A DNA stretch of 64,000 nt from Ferrovibrio sp965278975 (GCF_965278975.1 NZ_OZ257126.1:4650001-4714000); one strand, 5' to 3'. Counted from the stretch's first letter, positions 42,261 through 51,348 are shown. The notes: generated by a model from the sequence alone, not told the origin. Program-made: numbers and translations.

Positions 42261-43487
42261 CTATTCGGCCAGCCGCACCACACCCTCGGCCGCCAATGCC
42301 GCGATCTCCTCGCGGCTGTAGCCGAGTTCGGCCAGCAGATCGGCGCCATCCTCGCCGATCCGCGGCGGCGGCCGGCGCAGCGGCAGCCGCCCCTCGCCCA
42401 TTTCCCGCCCATTACCAAATTCAATGGGTAGCCCCGGCAATTTGGTAATGCTGCCATCGGGCAGCGTCATCTCCAGCAGGCCGCCGGACTGGTTGAGATG
42501 CGGATCGTCAAACAATTCCTCGGGCCGCGTCACCGGCGCAAACGGCAGGCCATGGCGCTCCAGCTTGGCCGACAATTCCGGCTTGGTGTAGCAGGCGAAA
42601 CATGCCGCCAGGCGCGGCATCAGGCGGTCGCGGCCGGCAACGCGCTGGCTGTTGGTGGCGAGCGTCTTGTCAGCATAGAGATCGGGCAGGTCGAAAGCCT
42701 CGCAGAATATCTTCCACTGCGTGTCCGACACCACGGCGACGAAAACCTGCTCGTCGTCCTTCACGGTGAAGAGATCGTAGATGCCCCAGGCCGAGATGCG
42801 GTTCGGCATCGGTGCCGGTGCCTTGCCGGTGACGGCGAACTGCGCCATGTGCTGCGCCACCAGGAAGATGTTGTTCTCGAACAGGCCGCTTTTCACATAC
42901 TGGCCCTGGCCGGTGGCATCGCGTTGGCGCAAGGCTGCCAGGATGGCGATGGCCGCGAACATGCCGCCCATGATGTCATTCACCGAGGAGCCGGCGCGCA
43001 GCGGCCGCCCCGGCGGGCCGGTCATGTAGGCCAGGCCACCCATCATCTGCACCACTTCGTCCAGCGCCGTGCGGTGTTCATAGGGCCCGGCGAGAAAACC
43101 CTTGAGCGAGCAATAGATCAGGCGCGGGTTGCGCGCGCGCAATGCCTCATAGCCGAAGCCCTGGGCCTCCAGCGCACCGGGGCGGAAATTCTCCGTCACC
43201 ACATCGGCGCTGTCGATCAGCTTGAGCAGGGCGGCACGGCCCTGCTCGCTCTTGGTATCGATGGCGAAGCTGCGCTTGTTGCGGTTGAACATGACGAAGA
43301 AGCCCGCGCCGGCACCGACCAGGCGGCGGGTGCCGTCGCCTTCCGGCACCGGCTCGATCTTGATCACGTCGGCACCGAGATCGGCCAGCACCAGGCCGCA
43401 GGTCGGCCCCATCACCATATGGGAGAATTCCACCACCCGCAGGCCGGCGAGCGGCAATGCCGGCATGGATGCGGCCTCGTTACTCAT
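42261..43487 (-). CDS. CaiB/BaiF family CoA-transferase (class III)
   Basis: 408 residues. Class III CoA-transferases move CoA between carboxylic acids through an Asp-anhydride; the catalytic Asp is likely that in RTALDEVVQMMGGLAY. Typical N-terminal ADLGADVIKIEPVPEGDGTR and SFAIDTKSEQGRAALLKLID segments are present. It stands alone between an HTH gene and a diguanylate cyclase gene, so the substrate cannot be inferred; formyl, carnitine and benzylsuccinate are family examples. Confidence 0.93.
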   Translation of the reverse strand: MSNEAASMPALPLAGLRVVEFSHMVMGPTCGLVLADLGADVIKIEPVPEGDGTRRLVGAGAGFFVMFNRNKRSFAIDTKSEQGRAALLKLIDSADVVTENFRPGALEAQGFGYEALRARNPRLIYCSLKGFLAGPYEHRTALDEVVQMMGGLAYMTGPPGRPLRAGSSVNDIMGGMFAAIAILAALRQRDATGQGQYVKSGLFENNIFLVAQHMAQFAVTGKAPAPMPNRISAWGIYDLFTVKDDEQVFVAVVSDTQWKIFCEAFDLPDLYADKTLATNSQRVAGRDRLMPRLAACFACYTKPELSAKLERHGLPFAPVTRPEELFDDPHLNQSGGLLEMTLPDGSITKLPGLPIEFGNGREMGEGRLPLRRPPPRIGEDGADLLAELGYSREEIAALAAEGVVRLAE

Positions 43488-43540
43488 GCTTCCCGGCCCC
43501 TCGGCTGAACATCAGGCGCGCGCAGCACCCATGCTAGGTA

Positions 43541-44335
43541 TCAAGCGCGCGAAGCGCGCCGTGCGAGTTTATGGCTGTACATCATCTGGTCGGCGGCGGC
43601 CAGGGCGCTGCCCGGATCCTCGCCGGCTTTCAGCGGATAGACGCCATAGGCGGCGTCCAGCGGCAATACCTTGCCTTCCCAATGCAGCGGCCGGCGCTGG
43701 ATCGCGGCGGCAAGCTGATCGGCCTTCTCGCGCCCCTGCTGCGCATCGGTCTCGGCCAGGATGACGCCGTATTCGTCGCCGCCAAGCCGCGCCACCACAT
43801 CGGTATCGCGGGTGGCGTCGATCAGGATCTGGCCAACCTGGATCAGCGCCGCATCGCCGGCGGCATGGCCGTATTTGTCGTTGATCTCCTTCAGGCCGTT
43901 GAGATCGAAGTAGATCAGGCAGGAAGGCCGGTTGTAGCGTTCGACATGGGCCATGGCGCGGCTCAGCTCGCGCACGAAGGCACGGCGGTTGTAGAGCGGC
44001 GTCAGCGTATCGCGGTCGGCCAGGCGTTCCAGGTCGGCCAGCCGCAGCTTGGTGCGGTTGAGTTCGTTGCGCAGGTGATCGACTTCGCGCATCAGCACCA
44101 TCACCGCATCGCGCACCCGCGGGGTCAGCTCCGTCTCTGGAATCCCCATCACCGTGGCGGTGGCCGCCGGATTGGCATTGCCGCCCTGGGCCGCGCCATA
44201 GGCACCGGCCGCCGCCGATGGCGCGGGCCGCGACGCAGCCGCGCCAGAACCCACCGCCCCGACCTGCGATGTGCCGATCTGCGGTGTGCCTGTGGGCGCC
44301 GGCCCGAGCGGCCTGCGGTCGTCAATCCTGGTCAT
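43541..44335 (-). CDS. GGDEF domain diguanylate cyclase
   Basis: 264 residues. A low-complexity Gly/Ala/Pro N-terminal part (about 1-75) is followed by a short coiled segment and a GGDEF domain (about 100-260). The active site reads RLGGDEYG, an accepted Tyr variant, and the inhibitory I-site RxxD is present as RDTD five residues upstream. No sensor domain or membrane helix is visible, so activity is probably set by the N-terminus or by expression. Confidence 0.92.
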   Translation of the reverse strand: MTRIDDRRPLGPAPTGTPQIGTSQVGAVGSGAAASRPAPSAAAGAYGAAQGGNANPAATATVMGIPETELTPRVRDAVMVLMREVDHLRNELNRTKLRLADLERLADRDTLTPLYNRRAFVRELSRAMAHVERYNRPSCLIYFDLNGLKEINDKYGHAAGDAALIQVGQILIDATRDTDVVARLGGDEYGVILAETDAQQGREKADQLAAAIQRRPLHWEGKVLPLDAAYGVYPLKAGEDPGSALAAADQMMYSHKLARRASRA

Positions 44336-44441
44336 GCGCGCGCCACCATGCGCAGAGGGTCCTGGCCTAGTTTAGAACAACCCGCACTATAGCACCGGAG
44401 TTTGTTAATAAAGCCTAGCGAAGCCGGGCTTTACACTCGGC

Positions 44442-44469
44442 TTTACAGATGTTCCCTCATCCCTATAAT
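44442..44469 (+). promoter_or_regulatory. Candidate sigma-70 promoter of purEK
   Basis: TTTACA (44442-44447) and TATAAT (44464-44469) are separated by 16 bp. The predicted start lies about 30 bp before the purE ATG. The -10 is a perfect consensus hexamer. Confidence 0.6.
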
Positions 44470-44505
44470 CCCCCGCTTTCCCGCATCCGCCCGGAAGGAA
44501 CCGGC

Positions 44506-45054
44506 ATGGCGAGTCAGCGTAAGACTTCTGTAACCAAGACCCGCACCAGCACAACCGGCGCCACCCGCGCCCCGCTGGTCGGCATCATCATGGGCAGCCA
44601 GTCCGACTGGACCACCATGGTGCATGCCGCCGATATCCTGCGCGAGTTGAAGGTTCCCGCCGAACACCGCATCGTTTCCGCGCATCGCACGCCAGACCGC
44701 CTCTATGCCTATGCCGCCTCTGCCGCTGAACGCGGCATCCAGGTGATCATCGCCGGGGCCGGCGGCGCCGCGCATCTGCCCGGCATGGCGGCAGCCATGA
44801 CCCATCTGCCGGTGCTGGGCGTGCCGGTGGAAAGCAAGGCGCTGAAGGGCCTGGACAGCCTGCTCTCGATCCAGCAGATGCCGGCCGGCATTCCGGTCGG
44901 CTGTCTCGCCGTGGGCCGCGCCGGTTCGATCAATGCCGGCCTGATGGCGGCGGCAATCCTCAGCCTGCAGGACGATGCGCTCGCCGCCCGCCTCAAGGCC
45001 TGGCGCGCCAAGCAGACCAAAGCGGTGAAGTTGAAGCCGCGCGACGAGGCCTGA
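44506..45054 (+). CDS. purE: 5-(carboxyamino)imidazole ribonucleotide mutase PurE
   Basis: Converts N5-CAIR to CAIR in purine synthesis. It has the signature IIMGSQSDWTTMVHAADIL, SAHRTPDRLY and AGAGGAAHLPGM in order. The start at 44506 has AAGGAA upstream; the frame runs another 19 codons to 44449 with no support. A Lys/Thr-rich tail of about 20 residues precedes the fold, making it 182 residues, a little longer than usual. It is followed by purK after 2 bp. Confidence 0.95.
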   Translation: MASQRKTSVTKTRTSTTGATRAPLVGIIMGSQSDWTTMVHAADILRELKVPAEHRIVSAHRTPDRLYAYAASAAERGIQVIIAGAGGAAHLPGMAAAMTHLPVLGVPVESKALKGLDSLLSIQQMPAGIPVGCLAVGRAGSINAGLMAAAILSLQDDALAARLKAWRAKQTKAVKLKPRDEA

Positions 45055-45056
45055 AC

Positions 45057-46151
45057 GTGACGGCGCTTCCGCCCGGCAGCACCATCGGCATCCTGGGCGG
45101 CGGCCAGCTTGGCCGCATGATCGCCCTGGCTGCGGCGCCGCTCGGCTATCGCTGCCACATCTATGCGCCGGAAGCCGATCAGCCGGCAGCCCAGGTGGCG
45201 GCCCAGGTGACCCGCGCCGATTACACCGACAGCGCCGCGCTGGAACGCTTCGCCGGTGCAGTCGATGTCGTGACCTACGAATTCGAGAATATCCCGGTGG
45301 AGCCGGTGGCGATGCTGGCCGATCTGGTGCCGGTGCGGCCCGGTGTCGCGGCGCTGCGCATCACCCAGGACCGCCTGTTCGAGAAGGATTTCTCCAACAA
45401 GCATGGCGCGCCGACCGCGCCCTATCGCGCCGTCAGCAGCCTGGCCGATCTCAATGCCGCGATTGACGCGCTGGGCCTGCCGCTGATCCTGAAAACCCGC
45501 CGCATGGGCTATGACGGCAAGGGCCAGCGCCGCATCGATACGCGCGAACAGGCCGAAAGCGCCCTGAACGATCTCCATTCCGACATGCTGATCGCCGAGG
45601 GCTTCGTGCCGTTCGAGAAGGAAATCTCGATGGTGCTGGCGCGTGGCCTGGATGGCAGCGTGGAAAGTTTCGGCCCGGTGGAGAATATCCATCGGCACCA
45701 TATCCTCTGGCGCAGCTTCGCGCCCGCCGGTATCGATGCAGCCCTTGCCGCCGAAGCGGAAGCCATGGCACGCCGCCTTGCCGTCGGCCTTGATTATGTC
45801 GGCGTGCTGGCGGTGGAAATGTTCGTGGTTGGCGGCAGCGTGGTGGTCAACGAGATGGCGCCGCGCGTGCATAATTCCGGCCACTGGACCATGGATGCCG
45901 CCGTCACCTCGCAATTCGAGCAGCATGTGCGCGCCGTGGCCGGGCTGCCGCTGGGCAATCCGGCGCGGCTTTGCGATGCGGTGATGCAGAACCTGATCGG
46001 CGATGAAGTGCATGCCTGGCCCGAGTTGCTGAAAGAGCCGATGGCGAAACTGCATCTCTATGGCAAGGCCGAGGCCCGGCCCGGCCGCAAGATGGGCCAT
46101 GTCAACCGCCTCTACCCGCTCGGCCAGCGTCCCGCCGCGTCGGAAAAATAA
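45057..46151 (+). CDS. purK: 5-(carboxyamino)imidazole ribonucleotide synthase PurK
   Basis: ATP-grasp enzyme that carboxylates AIR to N5-CAIR, the substrate of PurE. N-terminal GILGGGQLGRMIALAAAPLG, ATP-grasp lysines in LILKTRRMGYDGKGQ, the metal site EMFVVGGSVVVNEMAPRVHN, and 364 residues all fit. The start is a GTG 2 bp after purE. It is the second gene of a purEK operon. Confidence 0.95.
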   Translation: MTALPPGSTIGILGGGQLGRMIALAAAPLGYRCHIYAPEADQPAAQVAAQVTRADYTDSAALERFAGAVDVVTYEFENIPVEPVAMLADLVPVRPGVAALRITQDRLFEKDFSNKHGAPTAPYRAVSSLADLNAAIDALGLPLILKTRRMGYDGKGQRRIDTREQAESALNDLHSDMLIAEGFVPFEKEISMVLARGLDGSVESFGPVENIHRHHILWRSFAPAGIDAALAAEAEAMARRLAVGLDYVGVLAVEMFVVGGSVVVNEMAPRVHNSGHWTMDAAVTSQFEQHVRAVAGLPLGNPARLCDAVMQNLIGDEVHAWPELLKEPMAKLHLYGKAEARPGRKMGHVNRLYPLGQRPAASEK

Positions 46152-46186
46152 GCGAATCAAAGCGTTAACTGGAAGTACGGCTTGCC

Positions 46187-46229
46187 TTGGACTCTTCCCG
46201 GTCCGCGCGCTATAATTCTGGTAGAATTA
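46187..46229 (+). promoter_or_regulatory. Promoter with overlapping palindrome before a low-complexity gene
   Basis: TTGGAC (46187-46192) and TATAAT (46211-46216) are spaced by 18 bp. TAATTC-tggta-GAATTA (46213-46229) is a perfect inverted repeat that overlaps the -10 and covers the start region, a position typical of a repressor operator. It lies 80 bp before the ATG at 46309. Confidence 0.6.
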
Positions 46230-46308
46230 CACCTTGGCGACCCAGAATGGTTGCCGGCAGCGCACTCCCGCCAGAAGGCATGGAGGCCGCGCGCCTTCAG
46301 GGTTTACC

Positions 46309-46779
46309 ATGGCGACCATTGATACCTCCTCCTCGGCCAGCGCGGTACAGCAATCGCTGCTGCAACGTCCGCAGCCCGCTGCCGATCAAGCTTCCGGCAG
46401 CGACAACCGTACCGTCGGTTCGCAGATTGGCGGCGCGGCAAACAGCCAGGGTTCGGTGAACGCCGCCAGCGTTGCCGCCCAGCGCCCGACCATCGCCGAG
46501 CAGGACCGCCAGCAGCAGCGCGGCGGCGATACCCGCGACAACCGCGTCGAGCAGCAGGACAATGGCGGCTTTGCTCAAGCCTTCCGCCTCGACATCCGTT
46601 CGCCCCAGGGCAATCAGGCGGTGCAGGGTGCCGCCAATGACCGCCAGGAGCCGGCCGGCGGCCGCGCCCAGGAGCAGAATAATCAGAACGGTGTGCCGTT
46701 CAGCTTCAGCGCCAATGGCGCGGTGAATACTTCCAGCAATCCGAACCAGGCCGGCCAGCGGCTGAGCCTTTCGGTTTAA
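46309..46779 (+). CDS. Low-complexity hydrophilic protein of unknown function
   Basis: 156 residues rich in Gln, Asn, Ser, Ala and Gly, without hydrophobic segments, signal peptide or recognised domain (for example AEQDRQQQRGGDTRDNRVEQ). It is probably intrinsically disordered. The ATG at 46309 (MATIDTSSSASAV) follows a consensus-like promoter and an excellent terminator ends the gene, so it is a dedicated transcription unit. Such proteins occur as flagellar or regulatory accessory factors, but nothing nearby decides between these. Confidence 0.65.
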   Translation: MATIDTSSSASAVQQSLLQRPQPAADQASGSDNRTVGSQIGGAANSQGSVNAASVAAQRPTIAEQDRQQQRGGDTRDNRVEQQDNGGFAQAFRLDIRSPQGNQAVQGAANDRQEPAGGRAQEQNNQNGVPFSFSANGAVNTSSNPNQAGQRLSLSV

Positions 46780-46795
46780 GCTTTCCGCAGAATTG

Positions 46796-46826
46796 AAAAA
46801 GCCCCGCTCCGGCGGGGCTTTTTTTA
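46796..46826. terminator. Bidirectional rho-independent terminator
   Basis: GCCCCGC-tccg-GCGGGGC with an A-run before and T-run after the stem. It lies between the low-complexity gene and the convergent coq9 gene and can serve both. Confidence 0.9.
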
Positions 46827-46851
46827 TGCACGCCGGATTACGCCGGCCAGA

Positions 46852-47484
46852 TTACGCCCGCCTGAACAGGCGCAGCGGATTGGGCAGGCGCTCGGCCAGG
46901 GTTTCGAGCTTGCCGCGCGCTTTCTGAATCTGCATCACATTGTCGATGCGGCGCAGCAGGAAGGCGCGCGTGACACTGAAATCCTCGCTCTTGTCGTCCA
47001 GCCACACCAGCATCGTGGCGGAATAGACGCCAGCCAGCAGGGCGCGCTTGGTGTAGAAATTGAAATCCGTCGCCTTGTCGCCGGCGGCATACCAGATCGC
47101 ATCCACCGTGCGGTAAAGCTGCGCCAGGAAACGCGGCGCCAGATGCGGCTGCGCCGCCAGCGTCATGGCGCGGCGCACAGCCTCGCGATGCGGCGCGGCA
47201 AGCTCGAAGCGCAGCATCACCGCCAGCGCCACGCGCTCGCGGATTTTCAGCGCCGTGCCACCCTGCGCCTCGAACGCGGCGATCATGGCGCGGTCGGTCT
47301 CGCGCACCCAGAAATCCAGCGCCTCCAGGGCACCACCGGGAAAGGCACGGCTGACCAGGCCGGTATCCATGCCGATCGAGTCCGCGCCGGCCTTCAGGGC
47401 CGTCATGGTCCAGCCATCGAAGGCGACATTCGGCAGCATCGCTTCGAGCAGGGCGCGCTTCTCGGTTTCCAGATGCTCGCTCAT
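46852..47484 (-). CDS. COQ9 family ubiquinone biosynthesis protein
   Basis: 210 residues with the TetR-like alpha-helical COQ9 fold. COQ9 binds lipid and presents quinone intermediates to hydroxylases such as COQ7 during ubiquinone synthesis. The C-terminal segments WYAAGDKATDFNFYTKRALL and SATMLVWLDDKSEDFSVTRA are the most conserved part of the family. It overlaps the def stop (ATGA). In alphaproteobacteria the gene commonly stands beside rpsU or def, as here. Confidence 0.9.
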   Translation of the reverse strand: MSEHLETEKRALLEAMLPNVAFDGWTMTALKAGADSIGMDTGLVSRAFPGGALEALDFWVRETDRAMIAAFEAQGGTALKIRERVALAVMLRFELAAPHREAVRRAMTLAAQPHLAPRFLAQLYRTVDAIWYAAGDKATDFNFYTKRALLAGVYSATMLVWLDDKSEDFSVTRAFLLRRIDNVMQIQKARGKLETLAERLPNPLRLFRRA

Positions 47485-48014
47485 TCCTCTTGCTCCTCCG
47501 GCTTCAGCGCCTGACGATGGCGCAGTTCGCTCTCGAATACCAGATCGCGCAGATCCTTCATGCGCTGCGGATAGAGTATGCCATCGAGATGATCGAATTC
47601 ATGCTGCACCACGCGGGCATGCCAGCCATCCACCTCGCGCTCCAGCCGCCCGCCATCGGGCAGCATGCCGGCATAGCGGATGCGGGTGTAGCGCGGCACC
47701 AGGCCACGCATGCCCGGCACCGAGAGGCAGCCTTCCCAGGCCATGTCCTGCTCGTCGGTCAGCTTCTCCCAGGTCGGGTTGATCAGCCGCACCAGTTCGC
47801 GTTTGCCGGCGGCATCGGGCGGGGTGATGAACACCGCCACCCGCAGGCCGACATGCACCTGCGGCGCCGCCAGGCCCTGGCCCGGCGCATCGAACATGGT
47901 TTCCACCATGTCATCCACCAGTTGCAGCACCTCGGGCGCCTGCGGGTCCGGAACCTCGGCGGCCTTTTGTGCCAGAATCGGATGGCCCATGCGGGCAATT
48001 TTCAGGATGGCCAT
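47481..48014 (-). CDS. def: Peptide deformylase
   Basis: Metalloenzyme that removes the N-formyl group from new proteins, 177 residues. All three motifs are visible: GQGLAAPQV (GxGxAAxQ), EGCLSVP (Cys ligand) and QHEFDHLDG (HExxH). It overlaps coq9 by 4 bp. Its start faces rpsU across a 248-bp gap. Motif 1 matches the family exactly, so it should be active. Confidence 0.93.
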   Translation of the reverse strand: MAILKIARMGHPILAQKAAEVPDPQAPEVLQLVDDMVETMFDAPGQGLAAPQVHVGLRVAVFITPPDAAGKRELVRLINPTWEKLTDEQDMAWEGCLSVPGMRGLVPRYTRIRYAGMLPDGGRLEREVDGWHARVVQHEFDHLDGILYPQRMKDLRDLVFESELRHRQALKPEEQEE

Positions 48015-48135
48015 GGCCGGATTCTAGGACAAAGCCGGCACGGCGGCGAGGCATAGCCTGCCTTATAAGGCCGCCAGGGCCGGTAAACCGCGAAAAAACC
48101 TCATAAAAAAGCACACAATCAGCGGCAAAACCCGC

Positions 48136-48164
48136 TTCACAAGGCATATCCGGCATGGTACAAG
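48136..48164 (+). promoter_or_regulatory. Possible promoter of rpsU
   Basis: TTCACA (48136-48141) and TACAAG (48159-48164) with 17 bp between, about 100 bp before the rpsU start. Fit to consensus is moderate. Confidence 0.4.
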
Positions 48165-48262
48165 CCCAACCTCGCTGGCGTGCCCCAGGCCCCGGCCACG
48201 GAATTTGACGGCTCTAAGTTTCCGCGCAGACAGCGGAAAACGACTGAAAGGAAATACCAGAC

Positions 48263-48472
48263 GTGCAAGTGCTCGTTCGTGACAACAATGTCGACCAGGC
48301 TCTGAAGGCGCTGAAGAAGAAGATGCAGCGCGAAGGTATTTTCCGTGAGATGAAGCTGCGCGGCCATTACGAGAAGCCGTCGGAGCGCCGCGCCCGCGAG
48401 AAGGCCGAGGCGATCCGCCGCGCCCGCAAGCTGGCCCGCAAGCGCGCCCAGCGCGAAGGCACTGCCGCTTAA
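48263..48472 (+). CDS. rpsU: 30S ribosomal protein S21
   Basis: A 69-residue basic ribosomal protein near the mRNA exit of the 30S subunit. The sequence MQVLVRDNNVDQALKALKKK, then MQREGIFREMKLRGHYEKPS, is diagnostic. The start is a GTG at 48263 with AAGGAA ten bases upstream. A strong terminator follows, so it is monocistronic. Confidence 0.97.
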   Translation: MQVLVRDNNVDQALKALKKKMQREGIFREMKLRGHYEKPSERRAREKAEAIRRARKLARKRAQREGTAA

Positions 48473-48508
48473 GCGACCCGAATATTGCGCGCATAGCTGC
48501 GCTGCAGG

Positions 48509-48537
48509 AAAAGCCGCCCAACCGGGCGGCTTTTTTC
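48509..48537 (+). terminator. Rho-independent terminator after rpsU
   Basis: GCCGCCC-aacc-GGGCGGC preceded by four A and followed by TTTTTT, 37 bp past the rpsU stop codon. Confidence 0.9.
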
Positions 48538-48552
48538 GTTTAAGCTCATCCC

Positions 48553-48897
48553 ATGGTTTTTGCCCTCTCCTTGCTGCTTGGCTGCCAGCTTGCCGGCGAA
48601 CTGATCGTGCGCACGCTTGGCCTGCCGATACCGGGGCCGGTTCTCGGCATGGCCTTGCTGTTCGCCCTGCTGCTGTGGCGCGGCACGGTCTGGGCACCGC
48701 TGGGCCAGGCGGCGGATTTCCTGCTCAAGCATCTCTCGCTGCTGTTCGTGCCGGCGGGCGTCGGCGTGGTGCAGCATTGGGAATTGCTGCAGGCGCGGCT
48801 GCTGCCGCTGGCGGTAACGCTGGTGGCCTCCACCCTGCTCGCCATCCTCGCCGCCGCCGGTACTTTCGTGCTGGTGCAACGCTGGCTGCGCCGGTGA
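48553..48897 (+). CDS. CidA/LrgA family membrane protein
   Basis: 114 residues with four membrane helices; holin-like family of the Cid/Lrg systems that affect murein hydrolase release or, in plants and some bacteria, glycolate/pyruvate transport with LrgB. PIPGPVLGMALLFALL and LLFVPAGVGVVQHWELL are the family signatures. It is followed after 7 bp by its usual partner lrgB. Confidence 0.9.
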   Translation: MVFALSLLLGCQLAGELIVRTLGLPIPGPVLGMALLFALLLWRGTVWAPLGQAADFLLKHLSLLFVPAGVGVVQHWELLQARLLPLAVTLVASTLLAILAAAGTFVLVQRWLRR

Positions 48898-48904
48898 TGT
48901 GCCA

Positions 48905-49624
48905 ATGACGCGGGTCGGCGATATCTGGGTCTACCTCTCGGCACAGCCGTTGCTGTGGCTGACCCTGACGCTGGCGGCCTATGGCTTCGCCAGCTGGTTC
49001 GCCGAACGCTGCAACCACGCACCGCTGGCCAATCCGGTGGGCTTAAGCGTGGCCTTGCTGATCCCGGTGCTGCTGCTGACCGGCACACCCTACACGCGCT
49101 ACTTCGATGGCGCGCAGTTCGTGCATTTCCTGCTCGGGCCGACAACCGTGGCGCTGGCCGTGCCGCTCTACCGCCACCGTGACATGGTGCGCCGTGCCGC
49201 GGCGCCGATGGCGGCGGGTTTGCTGGTCGGCGCCGTGGTTGCCGCCGGCTCGGCAATCCTGATCGGCCGTGCCTTCGGATTGGAATCCGGCCTGCTCGCC
49301 GCGCTGGCACCAAAATCCGCCACCGCGCCGATTGCCATGGGCATCACCGAGAGCCTCGGCGGCCTGCCATCGCTGACCGCCGCCATGGTAATCCTCACCG
49401 GGCTGTGCGGCGCCCTGCTCGGGCCTTTGCTGCTGCGCCGCATCGCGCGTGGCAACGATGCCGCCTTCGGCCTGGCACTCGGGCTGTCCGCCCATGGCAT
49501 CGGCACCGCGCGCGCCTTCCAGCATAGCGACGCCGCCGGCAGCTTCGCCGGCATCGCACTCGGCCTTACCGGCCTGCTCACGGCTTTGCTGGTGCCGCTG
49601 CTGTGGGGAATACTGGCGCCCTGA
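48905..49624 (+). CDS. LrgB/CidB family membrane protein
   Basis: 239 residues with about seven membrane segments. Family motifs include LLGPTTVALAVPLY, ALAPKSATAPIAMGITESLGG and FGLALGLSAHGIGTARAF. The ATG at 48905 is used; a GTG two codons upstream at 48899 is also possible. It probably forms one transporter with the LrgA-like protein encoded upstream; in several bacteria LrgAB-type pairs move pyruvate or other small organic acids, but that is family knowledge only. Confidence 0.9.
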   Translation: MTRVGDIWVYLSAQPLLWLTLTLAAYGFASWFAERCNHAPLANPVGLSVALLIPVLLLTGTPYTRYFDGAQFVHFLLGPTTVALAVPLYRHRDMVRRAAAPMAAGLLVGAVVAAGSAILIGRAFGLESGLLAALAPKSATAPIAMGITESLGGLPSLTAAMVILTGLCGALLGPLLLRRIARGNDAAFGLALGLSAHGIGTARAFQHSDAAGSFAGIALGLTGLLTALLVPLLWGILAP

Positions 49625-49669
49625 ACGGCGCTGGCATAGACTCACTCGAAACGTCTCGGGAGGATGCCG

Positions 49670-51343
49670 GTGGGGCACGCCGACCTATTGTTGCAAGGCC
49701 TGGATTACCTGAACCAGGGCATTAGCGTTTTCGACCGCGAGCTGCGGCTTGTTGCCTGCAATCGCCGCTATGCCGAACTTTACGACTTCCCGGATGAACT
49801 CTGCCGGCCTGGTACATCCGTAGAGGCAATTTACCGCTACAACGCCACGCGCGGCGAATACGGCCCTGGCGATATCGAACAGCAGGTGCAGGAACGTGTC
49901 GAACTGGCGCGGCGCTTCCTGCCGCACCGGCTGGAGCGCCTCCGCACCAACGGCATCGTGCTGGATATCCGGGGCACGCCTTTGCCCGGCGGCGGCTGGG
50001 TCACCACCTATACCGACATCACCGAGCGCCGTCGCGTCGAGGATGCCTTGCGTCAGGCCCGCGATGAACTGGAAAGCACGGTGGTCCGCCGCACCCAGGA
50101 TCTGGCGCAGCGCGAGGCCGAATTGCTGCGGCAGAACCGCATGCTGGATGTCATCGTCAACAACATGAGCCACGGCATTTCGCTGTTCGACCAGAATCTC
50201 GATCTGGTCCTGTGCAACAAGCGGATGATGGATATCCTCGACCTACCGGAAGAACTGATGCGCCCCGGCACACCGATCGCGGCGCAATACCGCTACAATG
50301 CCGAGCGCGGCGAATACGGCCCCGGCGATATCGGCGAACTGGTAGCGCAGCGCGTGCAACTGGCGCGGCGCTTCGAGGCGCACCGCTTGCAGCGCGTGCG
50401 GCCTGATGGCCGCGTGATCGAGGTGATCGGCAGCCCGGTGCCGGGCATTGGCTTCGTCACCACCTATTCCGACATCACCGAACTGCGCCGCGCCCAGGAT
50501 CAGCTGCGCGATGTGGCGGAAAGCCTGGAACGCCGCGTCGGCGAGCGTACCGAGGCGCTGACCCGCGAAGTGGACGAGCGCCGCCGCGCCGAGCGCGAAC
50601 TGCGCCGTGCCAAGGAAATGGCGGAAGTGGCGAACCGTGCCAAGAGCACCTTCCTGGCCAATATGAGCCACGAATTCCGCACGCCGCTGAATGCCATCAT
50701 CGGCTTTTCCGAGATGCTGAATGCGCGCTATTTCGGTGACCTGAACGAGAAGCAGCAATCCTATGTGGAGGATATCCACAAATCCGGCCGCCACCTGCTG
50801 CAACTGATCAATGATGTGCTCGATCTGGCCAAGATCGAAGCCGGCAAGATGGACCCGCATCCCACGCCGCTGGAAGTGGATAATGCCGTGGCCGATTGCC
50901 TGGACCTGATCCGCCCCGATGCCAGCAAGGCCGGCGTGACTTTGAGTGCCGAAGTGCCGCAGACCCTGCCGCTGCTGCTGGCCGATGAGCGCATGCTGCG
51001 CCAGATGCTGCTCAACCTGCTGAGCAACGCGGTGAAGTTCACGCCGCCGGGCGGCCGCATCCATCTCAGCGCCCAGGAACTGCCGGGGCAAATCCGCATC
51101 AGCGTTGCTGATAGCGGCATCGGCATGGCGCCGGAAGACATCAAGATCGCGCTTGAACCGTTCGGCCAGGTCTATGACGGCGCGCGCAGCGGCCTGCTGA
51201 GCCGCGGCCAGACCGGCACCGGCCTCGGCCTGCCGCTGGTGAAATCGCTGATCGAGCTGCATGGCGGGCGACTCGAAATCGAAAGCCGCAAAGGCGAAGG
51301 CACCACCGCCATTCTGGCTTTCCCCACAGGTTCGGCCCGCTGA
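49670..51343 (+). CDS. PAS-PAS sensor histidine kinase
   Basis: Cytoplasmic kinase of 557 residues without membrane segments. Two tandem PAS domains of the PAS_7 type (about 8-125 and 160-280) share GVSVFD/GISLFD, NATRGEYGPGDI/NAERGEYGPGDI and VTTYTDITERR/VTTYSDITELRR segments, so they are an internal duplication. A coiled coil, the H-box FLANMSHEFRTPLNAIIGFS and the ATPase N, G1 and G2 boxes follow. The ATG at 49664 abuts AGG directly; the GTG at 49670 has GGGAGG at proper distance and is preferred. No response regulator gene is adjacent, so its partner is unknown. Confidence 0.92.
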   Translation: MGHADLLLQGLDYLNQGISVFDRELRLVACNRRYAELYDFPDELCRPGTSVEAIYRYNATRGEYGPGDIEQQVQERVELARRFLPHRLERLRTNGIVLDIRGTPLPGGGWVTTYTDITERRRVEDALRQARDELESTVVRRTQDLAQREAELLRQNRMLDVIVNNMSHGISLFDQNLDLVLCNKRMMDILDLPEELMRPGTPIAAQYRYNAERGEYGPGDIGELVAQRVQLARRFEAHRLQRVRPDGRVIEVIGSPVPGIGFVTTYSDITELRRAQDQLRDVAESLERRVGERTEALTREVDERRRAERELRRAKEMAEVANRAKSTFLANMSHEFRTPLNAIIGFSEMLNARYFGDLNEKQQSYVEDIHKSGRHLLQLINDVLDLAKIEAGKMDPHPTPLEVDNAVADCLDLIRPDASKAGVTLSAEVPQTLPLLLADERMLRQMLLNLLSNAVKFTPPGGRIHLSAQELPGQIRISVADSGIGMAPEDIKIALEPFGQVYDGARSGLLSRGQTGTGLGLPLVKSLIELHGGRLEIESRKGEGTTAILAFPTGSAR

Positions 51344-51348
51344 TCCCC

